NCBI GenBank assembly: GCA_963932465.1
Contig: OZ010799.1
Coordinates: forward strand, 163,366,761 to 163,430,760
Source: Maratus speciosus
Taxonomy: Eukaryota; Arthropoda; Arachnida; Araneae; Salticidae
Direction of reading: 5' to 3'
Length of the DNA stretch: 64,000 bases
How positions within the stretch are numbered: position 1 is the stretch's first letter; every line of letters begins with the position of its first letter. Under the pieces are notes generated by a model. That model ran no database searches. It worked only from the letters and a program-made list of their open reading frames with translations, and was not told the origin of the DNA. Made by a program: the position numbers and the translations under genes. Shown here in pieces: positions 1 to 11,291 of the stretch.

Positions 1-1050
1 GAAGGAATTAGACCTATTCCAGAAAAAGTTGATACTATTTTGAATGCTCCTATCCCAAATAATGTGTCACAATTGCGTTCATTTTTAGGCTTAATTTCTT
101 ATTATAGAAACTTCCTGCCTAATATTACAGATGTCTTAGAACCCTTACATAGATTATTAGATAATAATGTAAACTAAGCATGGTCAGAAAAGCATGAAAA
201 AGCGTTTCAAAAAGTGAAACAATTATTACGTACATCTCCTGTTTTAGAATTATATGATGTAAACAAAGATGTAGTTTTAAACTGTGATTCTTGTGAATAT
301 GGTATAGGGTCAGTTTTAAGCCACATTGTTGAGGGTAAAGAGAAACCTATTGCTTATGCTTCGAGAACTTTAAATAAAACTGAAAGAAATTATGCCATGA
401 TTGATAAAGAAGATTTATCTGTAATGTTTGGTGTCACTAAATTTCACCAATATTTAGCTGGAAAAAAAATTAAAATTATAACAGATCATAAACCTTTAAT
501 TAGATTATTTGATCCTGTTAAAAAGGTACCTGATACATTATCACCTAGAATGCTGAGATGGTCATTAATGTTAGCTGAGTATGATTATACAATTGAGTAT
601 CGCGAGGGTAAAAATAATAAAAATGCGGATGCATTAAGTAGATTACCTCTCCCAGAAACTGTAAATATAGTGAGTAACCCTGCGGAAATAATGTTTGTTT
701 CAAAAAATGATAATTGGGCTGTTACTTCTAAAACTATTGCAAAGTGGACAACTGAAAATCCTGTAACTAAACAAATTTTAGAGTGGGTATTACATGGGTG
801 GCCGCGAAAGGTTAAACAAGAAGAATATCAAGCATATTTTCGTAGAAGGGAGGAAATTTCCTGTTTAGAAAATTGTCTATTGTGGGGACATAGAGTGGTC
901 GTACCAGAGGAAGGCCATGAATATATATTAAAATTACTGCATTCTGTTCATCAAGGTATATCGAGCATGAAAGCGAAAGCTAGGGGGATAGTTTGGTGGC
1001 CAAATATGGATAAAGGAATTGAACAAATGGTAAATTCTTGTAATAGATGA
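1..1050 (+). pseudogene. pol: Ty3/gypsy pol fragment: RT end, RNase H, integrase zinc finger
   Basis: Frame 1 is open from the window edge. It first reads the end of reverse transcriptase (SFLGLISYYRNFLP, about 82-123), then RNase H. The RNase H acidic residues are visible as NCDSCEYG, the E of DKEDLSV, and TDHKPL, followed by NADALSR near 620-650. This order, continuing into integrase, is that of Ty3/gypsy retrotransposons. The HHCC finger of integrase starts at LHSVHQG and SC near 940-1044. Two stops break the frame: TAA at 175-177 between RT and RNase H, and TGA at 1048-1050, where the fourth metal ligand (second Cys) would lie. The copy is therefore inactive. The 5' part of the element lies outside the window. 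The family assignment is secure; the subfamily is not. Confidence 0.93.
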
Positions 1051-1629
1051 CAGATGTTTGCGAGGGATTGTCCCAAAATGGAACCCTTGAAATGGAAATC
1101 TGAACTGCCCTGGGAAAGGATCCATATAGATCATGCCGGTCCTTTTGAAGGTAAAATGTTTTTAATAGTAGTCGATTCTTATACTGAATTGTTGGAAGTA
1201 GAAGTAGTACCCATGTCTGATAGTAAAACTACAATTAAGGTATTAAGGAGAATTTTTGCTACTTTTGGATTACCTGTTGAATTGGTCAATGATAACGGTC
1301 CCGCGTTCACAAGTGATGAATTTGAGGAATTTCTTAAAAATAATGGAATTAAGCATACCCCTGTTCCAACTTATCATCCGTCTTCGAACGGACAAGCGGA
1401 AAGATATGTGCAAACTGTGAAAAATTGTTTTAAAAAGCTAGATAAAAGTGACATAACATTGTCAATTTCACGATTTTTGTTAGAAAATCATTCCACTCCT
1501 CATTCGGTGACTGGTAAAACTCCTGCTGAATTAATGTTTGGAAGGCCAGTTCGAACAGCCCTTCACTTGGTATTACCATCAAAACCTAAAATACAAAACC
1601 CCTTCACAAATATAAGCTTCATGATTTAG
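1051..1629 (+). pseudogene. pol: Ty3/gypsy integrase catalytic core fragment
   Basis: Same frame as the upstream segment, directly after the TGA at 1048-1050. The DDE triad of retroviral-type integrase is intact: D in HIDHAGPF (1129-1131), D in VNDNGPAF (1291-1293) and E in GQAERYV (1399-1401). The HPSSNGQAER motif is typical of gypsy integrases. The frame ends at a stop near 1629 because of a frameshift at about 1590-1611. The coding sense continues in frame 3 with the integrase C-terminal domain. The ATG at 1054 is an internal Met, not a real start. It is part of one decayed pol gene. Confidence 0.93.
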
Positions 1630-2192
1630 TTTTTGTTAAAAATTTTGGAAAAGGGGAGAAATGGGTAAAAGGACAAATTATGAAATTATTGGGGAGTAGA
1701 TGGGTTTTAGTAAACAGATGTGACGGAATAATGTGTAAGCGTCACGTTGATCAGTTGAGACGAAATAGAGAGATAAGTTATGAAACACCAGGGAGAGTGT
1801 TAGAGATGAATCGAAATGATAAATTAATCTCAGACAAAGCTGAAAATATGGGACATAGTGGTAAAAATTACAGTGATTATGATAGGTATGAAAGGGTTAA
1901 CAAAAACCCTTTTTCGGGAATTAATGGGAAAATACAAGAACAGCTTAATAATGATGATACTATAGAACCAAGCCAATCTCAGCCTTCGCATGATATTGTG
2001 GCAGGTACAGTTGTAAGTAATAAAAATGATGTTACGACAGATAATACTGTAAAACACAATTTGACGAAAAACAATGACGAGGACTATAAGAAAAGTGCTC
2101 CAGTTCAAAGAAGTCAAAGAGCAAGATTGCCTGTAGTTCGTTTGAACTACGAGGGGAGGGGTGTTATATCCCGACCAAATCAGAATTATTAG
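1611..2192 (+). pseudogene. pol: Ty3/gypsy integrase C-terminal domain and tail
   Basis: After the frameshift the sense continues in another frame. A GPY/F-like module is visible: HDLVFVKNFGKGEKW at about 1620-1660, then GQIMKLLGSRWVLV and CKRHVDQLR near 1670-1765. RHVDQLR is the usual end of this domain in gypsy pol. A polar, Asn-rich tail of about 130 residues follows and ends with RSQRARLPVVRLNYE, a basic motif common at the pol C-terminus of this group. The last codons overlap the polypurine tract and the first 31 bases of the 3' LTR. No env-like ORF follows. Confidence 0.85.
2151..2161 (+). other. polypurine tract of the gypsy element
   Basis: The purine run GAGGGGAGGGG lies immediately before TGTTATATCCCG. 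This is the expected primer site for plus-strand synthesis and fixes the start of the 3' LTR at 2162. Confidence 0.8.
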
Positions 2193-2401
2193 CGATCTAT
2201 GTTCATAGATGGCAGCACTACACAATCTGGAATTGTAAAGCTTTGCACGTAGCCGAGAATATTCTGGGCAGTTGTAAAATGTGACTTGTTGAGAATAGCT
2301 GCATTTTAGCGGCTTGTAAATATATAAATAAAAACTATAAGTAATCTTATAGTTATGCCTTCTTCCTTAGTTAAGAGTAGTGTTAAGAGCGTGGCGATAT
2401 A
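2162..2401 (+). repeat. 3' LTR of the gypsy element (start certain, end uncertain)
   Basis: It starts with TGTTATATCCCGACC directly after the polypurine tract. A TATA-like stretch and an AATAAA signal (2327-2332) follow at 2317-2333. The end cannot be fixed, because no second LTR is in the window and a TIR element begins at about 2402, either inside the LTR or next to it. Confidence 0.65.
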
Positions 2402-3411
2402 AAAGGAACCTTCTTTTGGTGCTGCTCGCACCTAGCATCGAGACCTTGTGCATTTTGTAGCCCTACACCTAAAAGTTAGAGAACCGATAAAATTTCTCTG
2501 TTAAAATGATACTTTTTATACTTTTTTGTGTTTTTAATTTTTTATTATTACATTTTTATTTGTTTATTTCACGCAAAAAGTGACTTAAATCGCCAAATAC
2601 AGTGCTACAATTTTTCCGCCCGCTTTATCGGAGGTGGAATTGAAATTAGAATTATATCAGATTGCGATTTGTTTGATAATTGATAGCATAAGAAACAAGA
2701 ATTAGGTTTTTTATATTTTTTATTCTATGCAGACGATAAACATATATGTAGTAAATTTATTTCTGTAAAAGCTTTCAAGATCATTGAAAACTTTTTTTTA
2801 GTAAAATACAAAATAAGCAAACAGTTTTCTTTTTAAATCGAATGGAATAAAGTTTCGAATGCTTAAAATGAATTGTTGCTGTATTAAATGGTCCTTTAGT
2901 AAAAGTAAATCATAAAGTAAATTAATATTTTTTCACAATTTTGAAAAATTATTGTGGTTAATTAGGTCGGACATTACAATTTCTACTGAAGTTCAAACCA
3001 CTCCTTACACAAGACAAACAGGTATGACATTTGGCTAGGGTTACCGGAAAGCTGTACTTTCGAAAAAAAAAAAATACGCCAACTTTTCCCCCCGCCAAAA
3101 ATGTGAATATAATGTTGCAATTTTTCAAAATGAAATTCGTGAGTTTTTGAAGGAATTTTAAAATTTTTTTCAATATTTTATGCTTATTATTAACTGATTT
3201 TTATTTTTAAATGCTTTAAAAAAAACTTCAATGTTAATAGTCTGATAAGTGGTCTCGAAAATTTCATTTTCAGAAACTTATGCTGCTTTAAAATCAAGAA
3301 ATATTATTTTAACAGAAAATTTTTATCGATTCTCAAATTTCATAAAATAGGGCTTTAAAATGCACCAGGTCTCAATGCTAGGTGCGAGCAAGCACCAAAA
3401 GGGGTTCCCTT
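2402..3411. mobile_element. 1.0 kb non-autonomous DNA transposon with ~50 bp TIRs
   Basis: Inverted repeats at 2402-2452 and 3361-3411 share core motifs such as GCTCGCACCTAGCAT and GAGACC, with a few mismatches. The interior is AT-rich with no credible ORF. I could not see a clear target duplication, so the superfamily is not assigned. Confidence 0.85.
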
Positions 3412-3867
3412 GTTAGTGTAAGTCGAAATAATATTTTCAGAAAACTTTCAATTGGATTTCACGATTGAAATATTTTGAATACATATAAGTAATCCACATT
3501 TCTTAGATCCTTGGTTCATTCTAATAAACGTCCTTTTTTTCTTTTTCAGATTTCTAAGTTCTTTTTTCACTCCAATAAAAAGCCTCTTTCACCCTTTTCT
3601 TACAAAAGACAGCTCTTTTTTATCAAACATTTCTCGTTTACCCCTGGTGGATGACAGTCTTTAATAAATATTTAAAGACTGATTTAAAAGATTTTGTTCC
3701 ATCACAGATAAATCCATGTTCTATCTTTCTAAAATTAGTCTCTATTTAAAAAGATATATATAAACCACATTACTTGTTTAGCAGAATTATGTTAAAGTAC
3801 ATTTAGGCAGATGTCAGAAAGTTATTTCCATGCATTTATTTTTCGTTTGAAAGATGAAATATATGTT
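3412..3867. other. AT-rich spacer, no recognised feature
   Basis: There is no ORF, TIR or RNA signature. Pyrimidine-rich stretches near 3530-3560 and 3600 look like low-complexity sequence. Confidence 0.5.
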
Positions 3868-3967
3868 CCTAGTTAGAAGTATGGGGTTTTCAAACTCTAA
3901 TACTCTTTGTAGACGAGAAAACTGACATATTCGTTAGAAATCCTGAGTTACTTTAACATATAAAAAA

Positions 3968-4813
3968 ACGGTCAAGTGCGAATATTACTCGCCCTCAGAG
4001 GGTTCCGTACAATAAATATATGAATTATTAACTGTATTATTTAAAAAAATCGGCACTAAAAGAAAAATAAGATTTTGTAAAAAAAAATATATATATATAT
4101 ATATACAGTGTGGCGTTTGTATAGTTGTATATACTAGAAAAGTATGAATGAGTATGCCATAAAAGTGCAATATGATATGAAGCCTAAATAATACCAAATA
4201 TTGCTATTATATATAACTTTTTTTTAATCTTATCCTAATCTGTTTATGTTGAACTGAATTCGGTACTGACAATAAAAGTAGTGCATGTTTAAACTTTATT
4301 TGGCACTTCATATAACTAAATTCAGCGTAGTAATGATCTTTTCTTTACAGTGTATGTAAAACAAAACCCTTGATCAAAGTTTAAACTTGGCCTTGTGCTA
4401 AGCCCGCTTCGAAAGGGGGGTCGAAAACGTGCAACGCCGCGCCGTCTTGGTCCGTGCGGCATTTTTCCAGATAGGTTTTTAATTAATTTTTAAAGACAAA
4501 CCTAAAATTAAAAGAAAACATTTTTGAATTCAACGTTACGAAAGCTTTCTCACAATACCTCACACGACATACAAAGAAAAGCTTTTTTCTTTTCAGGTAA
4601 CATAATTTGCCCCTCTAAATTTTTCCTAACTATATTTGGGATTGATTAATAATCTGGAAATATGTGGCTCAATATTCTTTATTACATCCCCCAATTTGAA
4701 CTTTCCACGTTCCATAGTTTACGAGTAAAATGGCTGTGACAGACGAACAGAGAGACACAGGAGTGACCTTATAATGGTTCCGTTTTTACTTTTTAAGTAC
4801 GGATACCTAAAAA
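3968..4813 (+). mobile_element. interspersed repeat (acggtcaagtgcga ... acggatacctaaaaa type)
   Basis: It begins ACGGTCAAGTGCGA with GAGGGTTCCGTACAA close behind. It ends with acagacgaacagagagac, then a gttccgtttttact stretch and tacggatacctaaaaa. Similar end sequences are, to my recollection, common in arthropod interspersed repeats; I do not assign a class. The boundaries come from the interrupted minisatellite. No ORF survives. Confidence 0.6.
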
Positions 4814-4909
4814 GCATTAAGTCATTACAAGTATGGTGTTTTGAAACTATAATACACTTTGTAGACAAGAGACTTGTCATATTCGTTCGAAAATCTGAGT
4901 TACTTAATC

Positions 4910-4912
<3 letters not shown>

Positions 4913-4958
<46 letters not shown>
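4913..4958. repeat. poly(A) run, 46 bases
   Basis: Uninterrupted A homopolymer inside minisatellite copy 2, at the position where other copies have about 7-9 A. It is an expansion rather than a retrotransposon tail. Confidence 0.95.
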
Positions 4959-4959
<1 letters not shown>

Positions 4960-5345
4960 ATGAAGTCATTAGAAGTACGGGGTTTTGAAATTGTAATACT
5001 CTTTGTAGACTAGAAAATTGTCATATTCGTTCAAAAACGTGAGATACTTTATCATTATAAAAAAAGCATCAAATTATTTGAAGTATGGGGATTTTGGAAG
5101 AGCAATAAGCTCAAAAGGAAGAAAAATAAAAATACTTTACAACTAGAAGTTTAGAAATTTTGAAGACACCTGTTACGTCTGTTTTAATACAATCACAAAT
5201 ATTTTTCTTCTTGAAAATACTTTTTTATGGAACACATAGCGACCTTTACCGCAGTGAAACTAAATTTGAGGTTAGGAAAGTACCAATAGATAGCTGCCAA
5301 CTTATACCTGTTTTTCTCACGACTGATAGACCTAGAGCCGGCAGG

Positions 5346-6270
5346 ACAGTCAACCACCTCATCGCGTTGGAGGATAAATTCCAGAATTAGCTAAAACTCG
5401 ATTCCCATATTAAAACGCAATTGGACAGCCAAGTCATATCTTGGTGGAAAACACCTAAAAACCCGATTTTAACGGTCGACTCCTAGGTTTACCATTGTGT
5501 TTTCCTGCACCCAAAGGTATGAAAACAATGGAGTTATGAATAAAGAAGAGGAGGACATATTGTGTATTGTCTACCAGTTGCAAGTGACGTAACTGCGGAG
5601 GTTGTCACAATATGGCGGCTTATCTTTTTACATCGGACAAATAGTTTGAGATACCGGCCGAAGCAAACTTCCACCAGTTAATTTTGAATGGAAAATTTAG
5701 CCTTATTTTAGAGGCTTTTTGAAGGAAAATTTCTCTCACAAATATGGTTAAAATTTCTATTTGTTATTACTGGTGACAGTTTTCCCAGGTATTATAATTT
5801 TTTCGCTGACACTGACAGGTGGTTGTCCAGATTGTCAAAATATGGCGGAAACACTAGCCCTGACTACCGCAGAAGTAAACTTCCACCAATAAAATGAAAT
5901 ATCTGTTTTTGCCATTATTTATCACTGAAATTTTGAGTTATAAAGGCACTTAAATAAGGAGAAAATTTTTATTTAAAATTACTGGTAAAAGCTTGACCCG
6001 GCGTTAATCAACCCTTGCGAAATCGGTTACAGTTAAAGCTTCATTATTTTAAGGATATGTCACTTCCTCTTTATTAATAGATCCATGATGAAAACATGGC
6101 GACCTGGGAGCAGGAAAATACAATGGTAAACCTACGAGTCATCCGGTAAAATCGGATTTTAGGTGTTTTCCACCAAGATATGACTTGGCAGACTGATTGC
6201 GTTTTAATATGGGAATCGAGTTTTAGCTAATTCTGGAATTTCAGCCTCCAACTCGATGAGGTGGTTGTCT
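5346..6270. mobile_element. foldback element with ~180 bp arms (family FB1, copy 1)
   Basis: The left arm 5346-5526 and right arm 6088-6270 are near-identical in inverse. Both carry ACCACCTCATCG, gaattagctaaaactcg, attcccatattaaaacgcaa, aagtcatatcttggtgg and aggtttaccattgt. The arms enclose a 561 bp MITE that entered the loop. A second copy at 54592-54952 has the same arms and almost no loop, which shows that the foldback is a unit in its own right. Confidence 0.88.
5527..6087. mobile_element. MITE, CATGG-ended family (copy 1), 8 bp TSD
   Basis: The termini are inverted: aatggagttatgaataaag on the left and, inverted, catggatctattaataaag on the right. It is flanked by a perfect 8 bp duplication, ATGAAAAC (5519-5526 and 6088-6095), within the loop of the foldback. 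Inside are two blocks with cttccaccagt and atggcgg motifs, which are themselves related to a smaller CAGGG-ended MITE (see 28154-28317). CATGG ends with 8 bp duplications fit P or hAT superfamilies; P-like is a guess. Confidence 0.85.
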
Positions 6271-6431
6271 CATGGTTCGTAAGCCTCCTTGAATTTTCCA
6301 GACTAGAAAATTTTTCGGCACCCGTATTATCTTATAAAAAATCTCCAGTTGAGCGTTTAACCTAGATTTCTTTTTCTATAAAAAGATACTGGTAGTTTCC
6401 TGGAGAAATAACGGTATCCGTACGAACCATG
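6271..6431. mobile_element. MITE, CAGGGTTCGTA family (copy 1)
   Basis: The ends catggttcgtaagcctcctt and ggtatccgtacgaaccatg are inverted copies. A better preserved member is at 11629-11805. It abuts the foldback end. A CAGGG-type terminus suggests hAT, but no clean 8 bp duplication is visible here. Confidence 0.75.
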
Positions 6432-7561
6432 TGTTTGCGGTGCCTATAAAATTTAATAGTAAATTTTAGCTAAAACAATCGCCAAAATATAACGATTTCT
6501 AACGATGAAACCAGAAAAAAAGTATCGAATTTTAGTAGTAACAAAAAAAAAAAAAAAAGTTCGTCGCTATGCCAGTATATTAGTGTAACAAATGCGCCCT
6601 CTTACAACATCTTGTGCTATTCTTTATTATTTTTTCCAAGAAAAATATTCTAATTCTTTGTAGATATCAATTAACAAATATAAATAAAAAAATAATAATT
6701 AGAAAGAAATGATCATGCAATCCCTTTCGCGATTTATGGATGTTTTATTTTTATGTACATATCTAAAAAGAAATTTCAGATATATATATATCCAGCATAT
6801 TTAATGACTGAACTAATTCGAATACATTTAGGAATCCTGAGTCTTTGGCCCTTTTTCACTATTATCTAAAACGTATTTATCTTTTTTTTTTTTTTTTTTC
6901 AGAAGACAGCTGTTTCTTATCAAACACTCCTTTTTTTTCCTTTTGGTAGTTAATAGCCTTATTTATAAATATTTACACAGTGTTTTATGAGATAATTCTC
7001 TGTCAAAGTTATGTCCAAGGCACTATCTTTCATTTTCTATCATTCTATAATATGTCTCTGTTTATTTAAATCTACAATAATATAAACGTACTTGGTCATC
7101 GGAAAGTGAAAAAATTCATTAAATACGGAGTTTTTAAATTAATTTTTTTACACCGAGCGGTGTTTGCAAAAGTAAAAAATCTCTAACATATTTCTCAAGA
7201 AGCATATTGCACTAAATTTAAAAAAAAAATGCGTAATATTAGCATATTAGAATTTTCTCATCAGCGAATTACCAAAAAAAAAAAAAAAAAAAACCCTCGA
7301 GGGACTCTAGTCCAAGTTGAGAACACTGTTGTATGTGTCCAGAACGTGAAAAAATAGGATTTTATATAACTTTCTGAATGGAATCGCCAGGATTTATACT
7401 CTTGTGTGGCTGTTTTGAAACGGAAAACATTACCTCTGTGTCTCTAATAAGTGATAATACTGCCGCTATATATATCACTAATGCTCTGCCACAATCCCTT
7501 TGTGATTATCCCTTTAGAATTGACAGTATATGTTTGAAATTTTTTTTTAAATGGATTGTGT
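6432..7561. other. AT-rich spacer without recognised genes
   Basis: It holds A/T homopolymers (near 6543-6558, 6882-6899 and 7274-7291) and a short TA repeat near 6779. No coding, TIR or RNA signature was found. The short open frame from 7378 has no recognisable domain and runs into the following MITE. Confidence 0.5.
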
Positions 7562-7565
7562 TTAA

Positions 7566-7773
7566 TCCCGTAACGGTCGCATTAAATTACGATTTAAAAA
7601 TTCAGATTGCTTATTGACACCACTTTTTTAAAAAAGACATATTCACCTTATTTAATGACAGGTAAAATGATACCACAATAAAGCCAATTACACTATTTTA
7701 TAAAACTGGTGGGAATCAAACAATCTGAATAAGAGACACAACCGTGAATATCGCGGGAGCTAGAATTAAGGCG
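7566..7773 (-). mobile_element. TTAA-flanked MITE, family T2 (copy 1)
   Basis: It is bounded by TTAA at 7562-7565 and 7774-7777. It aligns in inverse orientation with 59193-59400, sharing cggtcgcattaa, tcaccttattta, a block around ggtaaaatgataccac, and tctgaataag. TTAA duplications are the mark of piggyBac transposition, so it is inferred to be a piggyBac-mobilised MITE. Confidence 0.82.
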
Positions 7774-7777
7774 TTAA

Positions 7778-8369
7778 GGATGTAATGACTCCAACTAATA
7801 TCAGTTCAGTAAGCTCCATTGTGTGTTCGCATATCAACTTCGTTCCGGCGGTATGGAATACCGGGGGCCCGACCAGTGTTGCCAGATTGGGGGCTTTCTA
7901 AATTCAGATTATTAGACTGTCACCACTTTTTAAAAATAGTATAATTCGCCTTATTTTTCAGAATTTTTAATCTATTTCTATATAGACCGAATATTTCTAT
8001 TTCAAAAAGCGGTGACAATCAACAATCTGGGGGAAAAAAGTCCCCAATCTTGCAACACTGAGCCCGACCGAGGATGCTATGTTCTGGGAGATATCTGGCG
8101 CAGTGTCTCAGGCGGGGACAGATGCAATTTCCCGTCTATCTAGTAGTTACGTACGTCTCTGTAATACCGTTGCCAAAACATGGACGTGGCAAAGTATGCG
8201 ATAACAGAGAAAGATGACACAAGAGGTCTGGTCGGACTTCTTCTTTTTTGCTGTCATCTACCCAACGCCCTTTCCCTCCGATATTTGAGGCCTACTCCCG
8301 GCCTTTCTTATCAAATTGTTTAATTATACCTTATCTTTCACCTTATTTAATTGTGAATATTTGTTACAG
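7778..8369. other. GC-richer block of unknown origin, split by a MITE
   Basis: The base composition is clearly less AT-rich than the neighbours, for example around 7850-7873 and 8061-8300. No frame gives a recognisable protein. It may be old transposon or unique sequence. The MITE at 7874-8060 sits inside it. Confidence 0.4.
7874..8060. mobile_element. hAT-type MITE, CAGTGTTGCC family (copy 1)
   Basis: It starts CAGTGTTGCCAGATTGGGG and ends with the inverse, ccccaatcttgcaacactg. The flanks ggcccgac and agcccgac match in 7 of 8 bases, which is an 8 bp target duplication typical of hAT. Related copies are at 14750, 32664 and 53446. Confidence 0.9.
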
Positions 8370-8459
8370 TATTCTGAATGTGTTGTAAAGATTTTAATAA
8401 CTTAAGTTTCACGCTCGATATTTATCTCTTGTTTCTCTTAATTTTGTATATGTGTATAA

Positions 8460-8885
8460 AACGATGACAGAAAGACCAATATGGGACACTAACGTTCTGA
8501 AATATTCCATGACTGCACATATGGTTTCATCCATTTGTTACTCTTGTGATAATTAGAGAAATTTCCAGAAATAAATCCAATTATTTTTTTATTAAAATAT
8601 AAATTGAAATAACCAGTTAATTTTAAAAACTTATCAAATTATTTTTCTTTTACTGTTGTATAACACGCGCAGTGGCAGTATTCTAACTTTATTCTATGGT
8701 GGTTTTATTCTACACAGGGTATTAAACTCTACTAAATTAAACATAAAGACGTTATAAATTTAAACGAACGAAAAGTTTTTCTAATCAGAAAATCGATAAC
8801 TGTTTTATATTCTATGCTTGACGCATGAATTGTCTTTCTAGTTTCTGTTATTTTATTATATATGTATGAAACGATAAAAGCTAAA
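8460..8885 (+). repeat. tandem unit, short copy 0
   Basis: It opens with cagaaagaccaatatggg and aacgttctgaaatattcc, then jumps to the 3' part of the unit (ttatcaaattatttttc to tgcttgacgcatg). About 1.2 kb of the middle is missing compared with unit B. The 3' tail of a preceding unit is visible at 8370-8459. Confidence 0.75.
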
Positions 8886-9692
8886 CCCCTTTTTAAAATT
8901 TAAAATCCCCTTTTTAAAAGATAGAAATTTAAATTTAGAAATTAAAATTAAAACTTTTTAAATGCTTTAGTAATTGTGTCTCAAGTGATTGAAACTGCCA
9001 TTGCCCCAGTTAAGTTAGTTTTTCAGCATCGCTTCTTATAACTTTCAAAGATCGTTTTGTCACATTTCATAAGAATATTTTTGCTGAGGTAAGTGCAATA
9101 TTAATGTCGTGCTGCATACAGCCGGCCGAATTTGAGCCAACGCCTAGTCCCGGGCAATCAATCATTCAGTTAGCAACCAATTAAATTTTAAAGACGCCTC
9201 CTTTGACTTCGGCGACCTCTAGCAGGAATAATGCAAAATACCTCATATTTATACCGCTGCACGGTCCAAAGAGAGGGCTTTTTACCATCTAAATAATGCC
9301 TTAAGTTCACGCCACTCTGATTTCAAGGGATCGCCTCGCGATACGACTCCCGATGTCCAGAAAGGATTAAAATAGCAGCTCTCATGCCAGTTTGGGCATG
9401 ATTTAAAAGGACTTATGTAACCAAAAGAAATAAACCAGGTTCCGTGACAGAAGGTGTCTTCCTTTATCCGACATGCATAGTTTCTCGAAGTTTAATTGAA
9501 TCCCGAATAGCGGTCACGGCCCACGACTTCACAAATATGTTAGAAATTCAGAGGGAGCGAGCGATCCGACGTAGGCACGAACTCGTCTTCGAGTCCTCGC
9601 CCCTTCCTCCACCGGTCCGGCAACAATCGAAACCGCGACAGTGGACCCACAATGGGAGCCCCATATCCTTACATGTATAAAACGGACGCAAT
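8886..9692. other. insertion between units, partly GC-rich, unidentified
   Basis: Sequence absent from other units. From about 9110 it is GC-richer. An open frame at 9444-9680 (78 codons) ends in a Pro/Arg-rich stretch with RQWTHNGSPIS, which I do not recognise. The similar strings atgtatgaaacg and atgtataaaacg at its two sides are unit sequence. It is possibly an eroded retroelement or LTR. Confidence 0.45.
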
Positions 9693-11291
9693 AAAGAACA
9701 CTGGGTCCACTAGCGATCTGAAAAATTCCGCGATAACTCTTAGCTAAGTTGTATTCTATTGTATTCTATAGCATCTTTCACAGTTTATATAATTTTTAAT
9801 GATATCCCAAGAAAGATACTATCTAATAGATATGTTACTGGAGACCTCATGAAATGCAACTAGAAAATTTATAGCTTTTAACTTGAATTTAGACGATTTG
9901 AATAGTAAATGTTTAGATATAAGCTGCAAAAAATCAATTTCTGAACCGCAACCTTTAGATTGAGTGTAAAAATCATTAGATATTTCGAATTTATCTCATA
10001 AAATTGATTTGAACTCTAATTAAGCTTTTCACAAAGTCAGCTTTTAAGATATATATTACAGAGTGCTAAGTCGAAACGCATTTAGCATGCTTGGATTTGT
10101 TTAATAAAGTTTCTGTTGAGTCATTACTTTTATTAAGACATTGTTATATTAATGTTATGGCCCAAAACACCTGTGCTGTCTATCTACTATCTGACGACAA
10201 ATAATGCCCGATGGCAAGTGATTAAGTACACCGGAATATAAGTGTAAAGCAAACAAGACAACTACACAACTATTATATGTGCAAAGATTGATGAGATTGC
10301 CCTAAAATAATCATTATCCAAAGCATTTCTTTCCTCTTTGTATAAATAAATAAACAAACATGGCACCAATATAATTAATATTTGTTACATTGTATAGCAT
10401 ACAGAAAAATAATAATTGAGTTGGCTTTTACATTTATTTTATCATTATTATTATTATTATTTTAGTTTTGTAAAATTAATTGCGTTTAAAATTCATGCAG
10501 ATATTCATGACATAATGAGAAATTTTTCAGTTACGAAAACCAATTTGACTAATTAACAGCAAAGATTGTTTATATATAGACAAAGAAAAAATATAAATGT
10601 CTGCGCGAGGGAACAGAATAAACGTGCTCAATCTCGTATATATTAACACTTCAACGCATTAATTTTATAATTAACAATTATGACGGATGCAAGTCCTAAT
10701 AAAATGTGGAATGATGGCCCGATATTAATAAATTATCCATAGTTACAATTATTCATTTCAGAATAGCAAATCTTGTAGATTTTTTCGCATAAACGAAGTC
10801 ATTGATTTTGCTTAAACAAATAAATTTAATTTTAAATTCTGTGTTATAAATTATTAATAATTAATATTATTCTTTAACGGTATAATCTGGAAAATTTTAA
10901 AAAATATATTGAGAAATTACCATATGACATTGGCATTTTTATCAGAGAATGTACCTCTATGTTATTTTAAAAATTATAAAGATAAATTTACTCAAACAAA
11001 CAACTTAATTTTAAGGAGATTGCTATATTAGGTTATTTCAATAATAGTTAAGCTTTTTAAAATAATATCAGGTTCTTCTTATTTTATTCTATGCGTAAAT
11101 AATGCTGCGTTAATATTTTTTTTAATTTTATACAAAGTATTTCACACGTAGTAAATGAAACCTAAAGATATCATAAATATTGATGAACGAAATATTTGTT
11201 GTAATTAGAAAGTTGGCAGATGTTTCATAAACTATGCTTGACATATGATATTTCTTTCTTGTTTCTATTATTTCTTTTATATATTTTTTAA
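9693..11291 (+). repeat. tandem unit A (full length)
   Basis: Uninterrupted copy of the ~1.6 kb unit, ending at the TTAA used by the next insertion. The conserved box is at 10171 and the aaaatgtggaatgatgg landmark near 10699. No coding sequence. Confidence 0.85.

Larger units (their letters stand above)
3868..5105 (+). repeat. ~110 bp minisatellite, about 3.5 copies, split by an insertion
   Basis: The unit reads like aagtcattagaagtatgggg, then ttttgaaac, then actctttgtagac, then gtcatattcgtt, then gagttactt and an A-run. Copies lie at 3868-3967, 4814-4958 (A-run expanded to 46), 4959-5060 and, partially, 5066-5105. Copies 1 and 2 are separated by the interspersed element at 3968-4813, so the array predates that insertion. 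Confidence 0.85.

Noticed and set aside
4913..4958. Poly(A) tail of a retrotransposed copy
   Set aside because: The run is at the same place as shorter A runs in the other minisatellite copies, so it is an expansion.
7378..7617. 79-codon ORF
   Set aside because: It runs into a TTAA MITE and shows no domain.
9444..9680. 78-codon ORF as a host gene or exon
   Set aside because: No recognisable domain, no splice or promoter evidence, and it lies in an insertion between repeat units.
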